Origin: an uncultured Clostridia bacterium | Lineage (GTDB): Bacteria > Bacillota > Clostridia > TANB77 > CAG-508 | NCBI GenBank assembly: GCA_948524275.1 | Contig: CAOSLI010000003.1 | Location: 1 to 64,000 of the forward strand | DNA: 64,000 nt | Direction of reading: 5' to 3' | Part shown: positions 9,107-18,498 of the stretch, one piece after another | Numbering within the stretch: position 1 is the first letter of the stretch | Layout: each line of letters begins with the position of its first letter | The notes under the pieces: model-generated | What the model was told of the DNA's origin: nothing | The model's input: the letters and a program-made list of their open reading frames with translations, nothing else | Databases searched by the model: none | Made by a program: the position numbers and the translations under genes

Positions 9107-9523
9107 ATGACTAAAACAATTTTTAAAGAAGCATTTATTATATTGTTAACATGTGTAAGCATTGGACTTATTATAGCAATTATATTTTATCAGTATATGC
9201 CAAACAATAGAGTTATTCCATCAAAAGTATCAGCATATGCTACACCAGATAATGTAAAAGAAGAGATTAAAAGTGCAGATGATCAATATGAATTAGCTGA
9301 GCAGACTCAAACATACACAATAACAGATGCAGATCTTTCACTATATAGAAAAAATCAAAGTTACAACCCAGGAAAATCTGATCCATTTGCAGCTTATTCA
9401 GAACCTGTAACTCCTAACACAAATAATGGAGGAAATTCGGGTAATAATCAAAATGCAAATACAAATAAAAATACAACAGATAATTATTATACAGCAGCTG
9501 GAGTTGGCTCTAGCACAAAATAA
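9107..9523 (+). CDS. Small pilus-locus membrane protein, possibly PilP-like
   Basis: A 138-residue protein with one N-terminal helix (about residues 8-29), a middle part with a GKSDPFAAY motif resembling the PDPF-type motif of PilP-like proteins, and an Asn/Thr/Gly-rich low-complexity tail. It lies between the PilO-like gene and the pilin. The role in the pilus platform is inferred from position. Confidence 0.5.
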   Translation: MTKTIFKEAFIILLTCVSIGLIIAIIFYQYMPNNRVIPSKVSAYATPDNVKEEIKSADDQYELAEQTQTYTITDADLSLYRKNQSYNPGKSDPFAAYSEPVTPNTNNGGNSGNNQNANTNKNTTDNYYTAAGVGSSTK

Positions 9524-9588
9524 ATTAATTTAGGTTATATTTATAATATAAATATATACACAATTTTTACTAAGGAGGGAATTTTATT

Positions 9589-9816
9589 ATGTTAAAGAAG
9601 GAAAAGGGTATTACATTAGTAGCTTTAGTTGTTACAATAATTATTCTTTTAATCTTAGCAGGTGTTACAATCACAATAGCACTTAGTGATAATGGTTTAT
9701 TCCATAAATCTAAGGAAGCTGCTAACACATGGAAAAGATCAGAAGAAAATGAAACACAAATATTGAATAGCTACACAGGTGTAGTAGAAAATTTAATGGA
9801 TCAATACGGAAACTAA
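9589..9816 (+). CDS. Type IV pilin (major pilin candidate)
   Basis: A 75-residue prepilin. The leader MLKKEKG is followed by ITLVALVVTIIILLILAG, a class III-type signal with the cleavage site after Gly7; the usual Glu5 of the mature pilin is replaced (ITLVALV), as seen in many Clostridia pilins. The globular domain is tiny. It has its own strong AAGGAGG site and is followed by a terminator, so it may be made in larger amount than its neighbours. Confidence 0.85.
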   Translation: MLKKEKGITLVALVVTIIILLILAGVTITIALSDNGLFHKSKEAANTWKRSEENETQILNSYTGVVENLMDQYGN

Positions 9817-9866
9817 TGCCGTATTAATTAAAAGAAATTTAACTTTTAAAATACTAAATACTAGTG

Positions 9867-9906
9867 AGGTTACCTAAATTAATAAATGTATTTAGGTAAC
9901 CTTATA
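9867..9906 (+). terminator. Terminator or attenuator after pilin
   Basis: AGGTTACCTAAAT and ATTTAGGTAACCTT form a 13 bp stem followed by TATATTTAG. The weak T tract suggests partial read-through into the prepilin peptidase gene. Confidence 0.6.
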
Positions 9907-9958
9907 TTTAGTTTATAAATTCTTTGACTGGTAAAATTCAAGAAGAAAGGGCATATAT

Positions 9959-10753
9959 ATGAATGCTATAATTTACATTATAATTTTTATAATGGGAACA
10001 GTTTTTGGAAGTTTCTTAACACTTGCAACATATAGATTACCTCTAAATGAAGACATTGTGAAAAAACATTCATATTGTCCAAAATGTAATCATGAATTGT
10101 CTTTTTGGGATATGATACCTATATTTAGTTATATAATATTAAAAGGAAAATGTAGATATTGTAAGACAAAAATTGGACCGAGATATTTGCTAATTGAGCT
10201 TATATGTGGAGCATCATTTGTGATATTAGCATTAGGATTAGGAATAAATATATATAATTTATATACAACTAAAATTGTAGAATTTATTTTAGGAGTGCTT
10301 TTTATAATATTTTTATTCTTAATTGCCAAAATTGATCAAGAGCATCATCAAATACATAGAGGCGTATTAATTTACGGAATGATAATAGCAACATTAAATG
10401 TAATATATCATTATGTAAACGATAGAGCCTTTAATGTAAATACAATAATAATATATTTATGTATAATAGCTATTTTAGTAATATCAAGCATAATTAGACT
10501 TAAGAAAAAATCAAAAGATGATTATAATTTTAACATTGTAATTATATGTATAATACTAAATTTTTTTGGAGGAGAAATACTTACAATTTTTACAGTAATT
10601 TATACATTACTTGCAATAGCTATAACGTTATTATTTAATAAAATTTTATATAAAAGGGAAAAATATAACGAGAAAATGCCAGTTGCTTTTTATCTATGTG
10701 TAGTTAATAGTGCTGTATGGATCGCTATGTTCTTAGCCCAAATAGGTGGTTAG
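9959..10753 (+). CDS. pilD: Prepilin peptidase / N-methyltransferase
   Basis: A 264-residue membrane protein. It opens with GTVFGSFLTLATYRLPL, carries the four-Cys cluster (CPKC at about 40-43 and CRYC at about 65-68) of the methylating domain, and has two Asp sites (KIDQEHHQIHRG around residue 122) of the aspartic peptidase. It cleaves and methylates the pilins encoded on each side. Confidence 0.9.
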   Translation: MNAIIYIIIFIMGTVFGSFLTLATYRLPLNEDIVKKHSYCPKCNHELSFWDMIPIFSYIILKGKCRYCKTKIGPRYLLIELICGASFVILALGLGINIYNLYTTKIVEFILGVLFIIFLFLIAKIDQEHHQIHRGVLIYGMIIATLNVIYHYVNDRAFNVNTIIIYLCIIAILVISSIIRLKKKSKDDYNFNIVIICIILNFFGGEILTIFTVIYTLLAIAITLLFNKILYKREKYNEKMPVAFYLCVVNSAVWIAMFLAQIGG

Positions 10754-11173
10754 ATGAAAATAAAATATGAAAAAGGATTTACTGGAATTGATGTGGTTGT
10801 TGCACTAGCTATATTTATATTATCAAGTTCCACAATACTTACTATGTACTATAACTTGTATGTAAATGCTGTGACGATAAAAATTCATGAAACAGCAGTA
10901 GGAATAGCAACAGACATATTTGAAAAAATAGATTTAGAAAACTATGATAATATTACAGATACTAGAATAGCTGAATTAATTTCAAATTCAGGTGCTAATG
11001 AATATTTTAATGAAGAAAAAAATCATAGTAATATAACATATAGTCTGCAAAAATATTCAGAAGAAAATTTACTAGCAGAAGATTTAGTAATGAAGATAAA
11101 CTTAACAATAAATTATCAAATAAATGGAACAGAAAAAAAGTTGACATTAAATAAAGTAAAGATAAGGGAGTAA
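10754..11173 (+). CDS. Prepilin-like protein (minor pilin)
   Basis: A 139-residue protein with the leader MKIKYEKG, then FTGIDVVVALAIFILSS as the pilin helix. The Gly at the cleavage site and hydrophobic stretch fit a minor pilin of PilV type. It starts at the base after the pilD stop, showing translational coupling. Confidence 0.75.
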   Translation: MKIKYEKGFTGIDVVVALAIFILSSSTILTMYYNLYVNAVTIKIHETAVGIATDIFEKIDLENYDNITDTRIAELISNSGANEYFNEEKNHSNITYSLQKYSEENLLAEDLVMKINLTINYQINGTEKKLTLNKVKIRE

Positions 11174-11175
11174 AT

Positions 11176-11622
11176 ATGAGGAGTGAAAAAGGTATAACAT
11201 TAACAACTTTGGTAATTTATATTGTTGTTTTTTCAGCAGTACTGGCACTAGTTGGCTCTTTAAGCAGTTTTGTTTATGGGAACTTAAGAAATCTAAACCA
11301 AGATAGTATTAGCTCAGAAGAATTTAATAAGTTTAATACTTATTTTGTAAAAGATATAAAAGAAAGCAAGCTAGCAACAGTACAAAAACTTGATAGCAAA
11401 GTAGAAATAATATTAGAAAATGGAAGCAAATATACTTATGTAAAAAGTGAAAATGCAATATATAAAGAGGCAGTAAAAGTTGCTAGAAATATTATTAGAT
11501 TTAATGCTGCTTTAAAAGAAGAAAATAATAAAAATGTAATAGAGATAGACATTGCAACAGGAACAAATGCGAAGGAACCAAATTTTGAAAAAGATATAAA
11601 ATATGTATTAAAATATTGGTAA
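11176..11622 (+). CDS. Prepilin-like protein (minor pilin)
   Basis: A 148-residue protein with leader MRSEKG and helix ITLTTLVIYIVVFSAVLAL, again a class III signal. Two bases separate it from the gene before. Minor pilins of this kind prime pilus assembly. Confidence 0.75.
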   Translation: MRSEKGITLTTLVIYIVVFSAVLALVGSLSSFVYGNLRNLNQDSISSEEFNKFNTYFVKDIKESKLATVQKLDSKVEIILENGSKYTYVKSENAIYKEAVKVARNIIRFNAALKEENNKNVIEIDIATGTNAKEPNFEKDIKYVLKYW

Positions 11623-11637
11623 GGAAGGGAAGATAAT

Positions 11638-13264
11638 ATGGCTGGAAATAGACAACCTTTAGGTATTGAATTAGTAAGAAGGGGAATAGTTGGACAAGAT
11701 GATATAGCAAAGGCTATAGAATATCAAGAAGAAAATCCAAAAGAAAAGTTAGGAGATATATTATATAAGTTAAGAGCGGCAAATCCTGATAAACTTTTAT
11801 CTGCAATTGGAGATATACTTGAAGAAAAAACAATTATGCTTTCATTGGATATGATAAAGATAAAAGTATCAAATTATATTTCAATAGATACAGCTAAAGA
11901 AGATTTAGCAGTTCCATTTGAGATTGATAATGGAGTAATAAAAGTATGCTTTGCAAGTACATCTAATAAGTCTCAGGTGGAAGCTGTAAGATTACTTATG
12001 CTTAACAAAGGCTTAGTAATGGAAAAATATATAACATTTAAAGAAAAAATATTAAATGTTTTAACAAAGTTAAGTGACATTTCTACTGACTCCATTGACA
12101 CAGAGGCAAACCGGAATAGATATAATAGATAACATCATAAGAACTGCAATGAAACAAAGAGCTAGTGATATTCATGTTGAGCCTATGGAAGATTACTTAA
12201 GGGTAAGATATAGAATTGATGGAATTTTAGTAGATGTTGCACATATTGATAAAGAAAAACAAACACAAATTATTGGGAGACTTAAATCAATATCAAACAT
12301 GCATCAAGAAAAGCAAGAACCTCAAGATGGTAGAATAATAATGTATCCAGATTACAATATCCGTGTATCTTCTCAAAAAAACATTTATGGAGAGAAGTTT
12401 GTTCTTAGGTTACTAAAAAAGAATACAACTATTAAGGGATTAAATGAATTAGGTTATCCACAGGATGAAAATTTATTAAAAAATGCATTTGATAAAAGAA
12501 ATAGTATAACTATAATTGCAGCACCAACTGGAGAGGGGAAAACAACTACATTATACAGTGTAATTGATTATCTAAATAAAAACGATGTAAACATAACTAC
12601 AATTGAAGACCCGGTAGAAATAAGAATACCTGGATTAAATCAAATAGAAATTGATAAAAAAACAACTTTTGCAGGTTCATTAAGAACTGTGTTAAGACAA
12701 GATCCTGACATTATACTAGTTGGAGAAATAAGAGATGAGGAAACTGCTGAAATTTCAATGCAAGCAGGACAAACAGGTCATTATGTATTAGCTACAATTC
12801 ACACATTAAATGCAGTCGAAGTTGTATCAAGACTTAGAAAAATGAATATATCAAACTATGATATATCAAGCACGCTAGCAACATCTATATCTCAAAGACT
12901 AGTAAGAAAGCTATGCCCAAAATGTAAAAGGGAAAGAGCATTTACTGAGGAGGAGAAACACATAATAAATAAAATAGGCGAAAAATATAATGTAAATTTT
13001 GATGTAGAAAATCATAATACATTTGATGCAGTAGGTTGCGACTATTGTAATCATACTGGGTACTATGAAAGAACAGGTATATTTGAAACATTAATAATTA
13101 CAGATCAAATTAAAGAACTAATTGTAAAAGGCGCTTCAACAATAGAAATAAGACAAGAAGCAATTAATGAGGGATATAAGCCGTTACTTGTCGATGGAAT
13201 TCATAAAGTAGTTGATGGAATTACAACTTTAGATGAATTAAATGACAAATTATTATTTATATAA
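11638..13264 (+). CDS. pilB: Pilus extension ATPase PilB, +1 shift at CGG 12112-12114
   Basis: The first 158 codons form the N-terminal GspE/MshEN-type domain (GIELVRRGIVGQDDIAKAIEYQ). At 12112-12114 the frame reads CGG and stops five codons later. Skipping the C gives GGA and leads directly into GIDIIDNIIRTAMKQRASDIH, the start of the GspE ATPase domain. Downstream are Walker A (APTGEGKTTTLYS), the Asp box, Walker B (LRQDPDIILVGEIRD), the His box and a four-Cys zinc site (CPKC, CDYC). The spliced length is 541 residues, normal for PilB. Note Walker A has Glu where Ser is usual (GEGKTT). An ATG at 12074 inside the N-terminal domain lacks a ribosome site and is not a start. Confidence 0.9.
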
Positions 13265-13281
13265 AAATAGGAGGAACATAA

Positions 13282-14430
13282 ATGATAGATGTTAATAGCA
13301 TACTAAAGAAAGCGAATCAGATAAATGCATCAGATGCCCATTTTATAAGTGGGCTTAAGCCTATGCTAAGAATAAATAGAGAACTTCTGCCCGTTCAAGA
13401 AAGCGATGTAATCACAAAGGAAGATATGTGGGATGTTTATGACTATTTTCTAAAAGGAAATTTAGAAAGAGATAAATCTTTTAAGGAGAGAAAAATACTA
13501 GACTGTTCTGCAGAATTTGAAAATATTCGTTTAAGAGTTAATGTTTCATATTCAGATGGAACACCGGTTATAATTACAAGACTAATAAGAGATACATTAC
13601 CAACATATGAAGACCTAGGTGTACCACCAATTGTTAAAAGGATGACTGAACAACAACAAGGACTTATATTAGTTACAGGAAAGACTAATTCAGGAAAATC
13701 TACGACTTTAAATGCTCTAATAAACAATATAAACGAGACACAAAATAAAAAGATTTTAACACTAGAAAGCCCAGTAGAATATAGACATAAATCAAAAAAA
13801 TCAATTGTTGTACAAAAAGAAATTGGCTCTGGTGGAGATATGACCAATTATAGCACAGGAGTAAAGAACTCTTTAAGAGAGGACTGTGACATATTAGTAA
13901 TAGGAGAGATAAGAGATAGGGAAACTTTAGATGCTGCAATTGAAACAGCAGAATCAGGACATTTAGTTTTAGGAACTCTTCATACAAAATCATGTGCAGA
14001 AACAATTGACAGAATGATAAATTTTTATGATGTAAGTGACCAAGCATCTATAAAATATTTAATTGCATCATTATTAAAACTTGTTATTTCTCAAAGGCTA
14101 ATTAGAAATAAACAAGGAACATTAACTCTAATTCCAGAAGTTATGGTAGTAGACAATGTTATTTCAGGAATAATAAGGAAAGATAAATTAAGTGTTGCAG
14201 AGATAGAAGATGCTATACAAAGTGCATCAGGAAATGGAAGTATAGGTCTAATAAATTCATTGGCTGAATTATTTGTTAATGATATAATCACGCTAGACCA
14301 AGCTAAAGCGCAAATTGAAGAAAAGAATATAGAAATTTTAAATAGAACTATTATGCAATTAAAAATAAAGAAAGATGAAGAAAATAAGAGAGCGCAAATG
14401 CATAACAATAATGGACAATATGGATATTAA
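13282..14430 (+). CDS. pilT: Pilus retraction ATPase PilT
   Basis: A 382-residue PilT-type ATPase: ASDAHFISGLKPMLRI at the N-terminus, Walker A (VTGKTNSGKSTTLNAL), Walker B (LREDCDILVIGEIRD) and the His box (SGHLVLGTLHTKSCAETIDR). It sits between pilB and pilC with a GGAGG site. It drives pilus retraction and twitching. Confidence 0.93.
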   Translation: MIDVNSILKKANQINASDAHFISGLKPMLRINRELLPVQESDVITKEDMWDVYDYFLKGNLERDKSFKERKILDCSAEFENIRLRVNVSYSDGTPVIITRLIRDTLPTYEDLGVPPIVKRMTEQQQGLILVTGKTNSGKSTTLNALINNINETQNKKILTLESPVEYRHKSKKSIVVQKEIGSGGDMTNYSTGVKNSLREDCDILVIGEIRDRETLDAAIETAESGHLVLGTLHTKSCAETIDRMINFYDVSDQASIKYLIASLLKLVISQRLIRNKQGTLTLIPEVMVVDNVISGIIRKDKLSVAEIEDAIQSASGNGSIGLINSLAELFVNDIITLDQAKAQIEEKNIEILNRTIMQLKIKKDEENKRAQMHNNNGQYGY

Positions 14431-14459
14431 TAATAAAAAATGTAGAGAGGAGTATACTT

Positions 14460-15809
14460 ATGCCAGAATATGTATATAGAGCTGTTGACTCAAATGGTAT
14501 ATTAGTTAGAAGTAGAGTTGTAGAAAAAAGTAAGCAAAATCTAATTAAAAGATTAAAGTCAAATGGAATGACTCCAATAGATATAGTTCAGACTAGAGTA
14601 TCGAGCAACAAGAAAAAGGTAAAGAAAAATAATTTATCAAATATTGAAGAACTGATGAAAGTTGCTAATACAACTGGTGTAACCAAATCACGTCAAGCTA
14701 GAAAAGTAACAGCAAAAGAAAAATTAAATATGACTTTATCAATACAAGAAAAAGTAAGTTACAGAGATTTAAGTATATTTACTCAAAGCTTTTACTTGCT
14801 TAAAAAGGCAGGATTTAATAACATCCATGCTCTAACCACCTTAATTCAATCAACAGAAAATAGTACATTAAGAGGTGCATTAGAAGATATCATGTCAGGC
14901 GTTGAAGGCGGAGATTATATGTATACGACAATGGAATACTATTCAGATATATTTCCATATATATATATAAATCTTATTAAAGTTGGAGAACTTTCAGGTT
15001 CACTTGAGGAATCATTAAGACAAGCTGTAGACTACTTAGAATCAACCAGTGCATTAAATAAAAAGATAAAACAAATACTAATTCCCAATATAGCACAATT
15101 TGTATTCTTGTTTGTAATATTAATGATAGGAAGTATATACATTATACCAATTATACAAAATACATTTGAAGCAATGGGAAGTACAGAAAGATTGCCAGCA
15201 ATGACAATGGCCTTCTCTGCATTTTTAACTCAGCTACAAATTTATTGGTATATACCATTAACAATTATTGCAGCATTTATAGGAGTGGTTGCCATTTATA
15301 TTAGAACTCCAAAAGGAAAATACAATTGGGATTACTTTAAATACACAATGCCGATATTTGGAAGTTTGATATTTGCAATTGACTTTTCAAGATTAAGTAA
15401 GGCAATGGTGCTTAATTTAAAAAATGGTATGAGAATACAAGAATCATTAGAAGTAAGTAAAAATGTTGTAAAAAATTATGTGATGTTATCAATTATTGAA
15501 GCATCTATAAACAATATAATAACGGGTGATTCATGGGTAAAACCTTTTGAAGACTCAGGACTTCCAAGTCCAATGGTTACAGAAATGCTTAAAATAGGTA
15601 TGCAAACTGATTTACCAACAATGATGGAAAAACTTGTTGAATATATGGATATGGACATAGACGTTATATTAACAAGAATTGTAAAGATATTACCACAAAT
15701 CTTATATGTAATTATAGGAGTTTTACTAATATTTATTACAATAGTTGTATTAGTACCTTGTATAGTAGTTTACATGGGTGCTTGGATGTTCTCCGCAGCA
15801 GGAGTATAA
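14460..15809 (+). CDS. pilC: Pilus platform protein PilC (GspF family)
   Basis: A 449-residue membrane protein with two GspF domains (about residues 95-225 and 290-420) and three long helices near 205-228, 255-280 and 415-440. The N-terminus (MPEYVYRAVDSNG) matches the family. Last gene of the pilus operon, followed by a hairpin. Confidence 0.92.
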   Translation: MPEYVYRAVDSNGILVRSRVVEKSKQNLIKRLKSNGMTPIDIVQTRVSSNKKKVKKNNLSNIEELMKVANTTGVTKSRQARKVTAKEKLNMTLSIQEKVSYRDLSIFTQSFYLLKKAGFNNIHALTTLIQSTENSTLRGALEDIMSGVEGGDYMYTTMEYYSDIFPYIYINLIKVGELSGSLEESLRQAVDYLESTSALNKKIKQILIPNIAQFVFLFVILMIGSIYIIPIIQNTFEAMGSTERLPAMTMAFSAFLTQLQIYWYIPLTIIAAFIGVVAIYIRTPKGKYNWDYFKYTMPIFGSLIFAIDFSRLSKAMVLNLKNGMRIQESLEVSKNVVKNYVMLSIIEASINNIITGDSWVKPFEDSGLPSPMVTEMLKIGMQTDLPTMMEKLVEYMDMDIDVILTRIVKILPQILYVIIGVLLIFITIVVLVPCIVVYMGAWMFSAAGV

Positions 15810-15828
15810 AAATAAGTATATTATTTAT

Positions 15829-15878
15829 TGAAATAGTTATGTTACACCATTTGCATTTAGTAACATAACTATTTTTAA
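15829..15878 (+). terminator. Terminator after pilC
   Basis: AAATAGTTATGTTAC and GTAACATAACTATTTTT form a long stem with a T tract. Confidence 0.8.
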
Positions 15879-15890
15879 AAGGAGATTATA

Positions 15891-16770
15891 ATGAACATAG
15901 GAATTGACATTGGTGGAAGTCATATAGCAACTGGAATAGTTACAGACAGTGGAAACTTAATTGGAAAAGAGACAAGAGATGTAACTGTCTTTGATCCTAA
16001 TATAATTGAAAAAGAAATTAACATATTGTTAGAAAAATATAATTTTAAAAAAGAGCATATATCAAAGATAGGTGTAGCAGCACCAGGAAATCCTAGTAAA
16101 ACATGCATTAGAAATTTAGTAAACCTAGGAATACAAGAATTTGATATAACATATTTTTTAAAAAACAAATATGATGTAGAAGTGAATATTAAAAATGATG
16201 GAAAATGTGCAGGATTAGCAGAAAAGAAATATGGGGTACTTCAAAATTATAATGATGCAGTATTTTTATGCATGGGCACAGGAGTTGGATCAGCAGTATT
16301 TTTAAATGGAGAGCTATTAGAACCAGCAAGAGCATCTCGGATTTGAATTAGGGCATATGATAATTGAAAAAGACGGCATACAATGTAAATGTGGAAAAAA
16401 GGGATGTTTTGAAACATATGCATCAATGAAAAGATTTAAGAAAACAGCAATACAAAAATTAAACTTACATGAACATATTGATTCAGAAGAAATACAAAAC
16501 TATATAAGACAAAATATAAATACAATAAATGTACAGGAATTAGTTGATGAATATCTTGAAAATGTCGCAATAGGAATTGCAGATATCATCAATATATTTG
16601 AACCAGAAGCAATATGTTTTGGAGGAAGTTTTTCATATTATCAAGATATATTTTTACCTATATTGCAAGATAAAATACAAAAATACATATTTAATAAAGA
16701 CATAGAGCACAAATTAATTCCAACAAAACTAGGAAATGATGCAGGTATAATTGGAGCAACACTTATATAA
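15891..16770 (+). CDS. ROK-family sugar kinase, +1 shift at CGG 16338-16340
   Basis: ROK kinases phosphorylate glucose or related sugars. The N-terminal half has the ATP motif (GIDIGGSHIATGIV) and reads to EPARAS at codon 149. The next codon is CGG and the second after it TGA. Skipping the C gives GFELGHMIIEKDG followed by the ROK zinc motif CKCGKKGCFETYAS, then FGGSFSYYQD near the C-terminus. The spliced length is 292 residues, normal for ROK. The substrate cannot be read from sequence; glucokinase is the likeliest guess. Confidence 0.87.
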
Positions 16771-16803
16771 AATAAAAAGTTCAACTTTGGTTGAACTTTT
16801 TAT
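16770..16803. terminator. Bidirectional terminator
   Basis: AATAAAAAGTTCAAC and GTTGAACTTTTTATT surround a four-base loop, with A and T tracts on both sides, between convergent genes. Confidence 0.85.
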
Positions 16804-16806
16804 TAC

Positions 16807-16977
16807 TTAGGATTGTTTAGGATTTTGATTTTCAGGAACAATTATTTCACCTTTTTTAGTTGTATCGTTTTCATGAACTTCAAAAGTCAAATTATCCTTA
16901 ACATCAGAAATTTGTAAATTTTTTGAATTTCCTATAACTATTTCTATATCTTTCTTTTTTTCATTTTCTTCTATCAT
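16807..16977 (-). CDS. Small hypothetical protein
   Basis: 56 residues, hydrophilic and charged (MIEENEKKKDIEIVIGNSK...), ending NPKQS. The start at 16977 follows AAAGGA with about 9 bases spacing; a longer reading from 17040 would cross that site. No recognised domain. Convergent with the ROK gene. Confidence 0.5.
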   Translation of the reverse strand: MIEENEKKKDIEIVIGNSKNLQISDVKDNLTFEVHENDTTKKGEIIVPENQNPKQS

Positions 16978-17164
16978 AAAACACAATCCTTTCTTTAAAA
17001 TATTATGATTTATAAAACTATAATAGCATAAAGAGATCAATAATGCAATGCATAAAAAAAATATTGTAATAGAAATGTAAAAATCAAAAATAAAAAAACT
17101 ATTGACATATATTTGAAAAATTTATATCATATATAATATAAAATTTAATTTGGAGGGAAAGCAA

Positions 17165-17653
17165 ATGAAGAAAAACGAAAAAATAGGAATAATGATTTTA
17201 GCTTTAGTAGCTATTATAGTAATAGTAGTACTATTGGTAAACAGATCTGGAAAAGATAAACAAACTAGTGGTGGAAATAATGGAGTAGGTAGTAGCCAAG
17301 TAGATAATGGACAAAATGGTGAAGAATTTGTATCAAGACAAGAAGATGGAACAAAAGTAAATATAAGCAATAAAATTAAGGAAACAAAAAGAGTAGGTGG
17401 ATTAGAAATTACAGGGCTAACCATTACTGAGAAAGATAACTTAGCACAATTATTAGGTACAGTAACAAACGTATCATCAGGAGTAGAAGGAAATTATACA
17501 TTAAAAATTATAGTATTAGATAAGGATAATCAAGAAATAATAGATATGTTATTTAGTGTATCAGAATTACAACCAGGACAAAGTGTTGGAATAGACAGTA
17601 GTGCTACATTTGATTTTTCAAATGCATATGATATAAGATTTGAAAAAATGTAA
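17165..17653 (+). CDS. Membrane-anchored protein with FxLYD-like domain
   Basis: A 162-residue protein with one N-terminal helix (about residues 8-27), a Gly/Asn/Ser-rich linker and a C-terminal beta domain (GLEITGLTITEKDN, LGTVTNVSSG, LQPGQS) like FxLYD or other small extracellular beta domains. The ATG at 17165 is chosen because GGAGG ends 7 bases before it. Function unknown. Confidence 0.65.
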   Translation: MKKNEKIGIMILALVAIIVIVVLLVNRSGKDKQTSGGNNGVGSSQVDNGQNGEEFVSRQEDGTKVNISNKIKETKRVGGLEITGLTITEKDNLAQLLGTVTNVSSGVEGNYTLKIIVLDKDNQEIIDMLFSVSELQPGQSVGIDSSATFDFSNAYDIRFEKM

Positions 17654-17675
17654 TAAGACCTAATAAATAAAATTA

Positions 17676-17714
17676 TAAAACCCAATTGAATTGAAATTTC
17701 AATTGGGCTTTTAT
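17676..17714 (+). terminator. Terminator
   Basis: AAAACCCAATTGAAAT-type arms (CCCAATTGAA / TTCAATTGGG) followed by CTTTTAT. Confidence 0.8.
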
Positions 17715-17809
17715 ATGCAAAAATAATAACTAAATTCCTTGAAAAATTTCCAAAAAACATATATAATAGTAAAGACTTAAAAATATGTAATAGAAAAGAG
17801 TTAAAGTAG

Positions 17810-18496
17810 ATGGAAAAAGAAAAAATAAAAGGTATAATTGAAGCAATATTATTTTCAACAGGACGAGTAGTAAAGATAAGAGAGCTTATGATGATTTTAG
17901 AACTAAGTTCTGACGAAATAATTAATATAATAGGGGATATTCAAAAAGATTATGAAGAGGAAAATAGAGGATTAGAGATTGTTAGAGTTGAAGACGGTTA
18001 TCAGTTAGCTTCTAAAAAAGAATATTATGAATATTTATATCCAGCTTTTGATAAAAGGCAAATGCCAACATTATCCCAAGCGTCACTTGAAACTTTAGCT
18101 ATTATTGCATATAATCAGAGGACAACAAAAGCTGATATAGATTCTATAAGAGGAGTTGATTCATCAGCAACTATTTATAAATTACTTGAATATAATTTAA
18201 TTATTCAAGCAGGAAAAGCAGATTTACCGGGAAAACCGATGACCTACAAAGTAACAGAAGAGTTTATGAAAATGTTTGGGTTAAAATCACTTAAAAATCT
18301 GCCCGAACTACCGAAATACAAATTAGATAGTAATAGACAAATTGTAATAGACGATTTAACAGACAATCAAAATTCAGAAGAAAGCATAGCACAAGAACCA
18401 AGTGAAAATAATAATGAGCCGAGTGATTTAGATGTACAAGAGTCAAGCGAAAGAAATGAAGATATAAATAATGGAATTAAAGTAGAAGGAGAATAA
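17810..18496 (+). CDS. scpB: Segregation and condensation protein B
   Basis: A 228-residue ScpB: two winged-helix domains (residues about 5-75 and 85-165; LSQASLETLAIIAYNQ, TKADIDSIRGVDSSATIYKLLE, ADLPGKPMTYKVTEEFMKMFG) and an acidic Ser/Asn/Glu tail. It acts with ScpA and SMC in chromosome segregation. No scpA is adjacent. It ends 2 bases before proS. Confidence 0.92.
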   Translation: MEKEKIKGIIEAILFSTGRVVKIRELMMILELSSDEIINIIGDIQKDYEEENRGLEIVRVEDGYQLASKKEYYEYLYPAFDKRQMPTLSQASLETLAIIAYNQRTTKADIDSIRGVDSSATIYKLLEYNLIIQAGKADLPGKPMTYKVTEEFMKMFGLKSLKNLPELPKYKLDSNRQIVIDDLTDNQNSEESIAQEPSENNNEPSDLDVQESSERNEDINNGIKVEGE

Positions 18497-18498
18497 CA

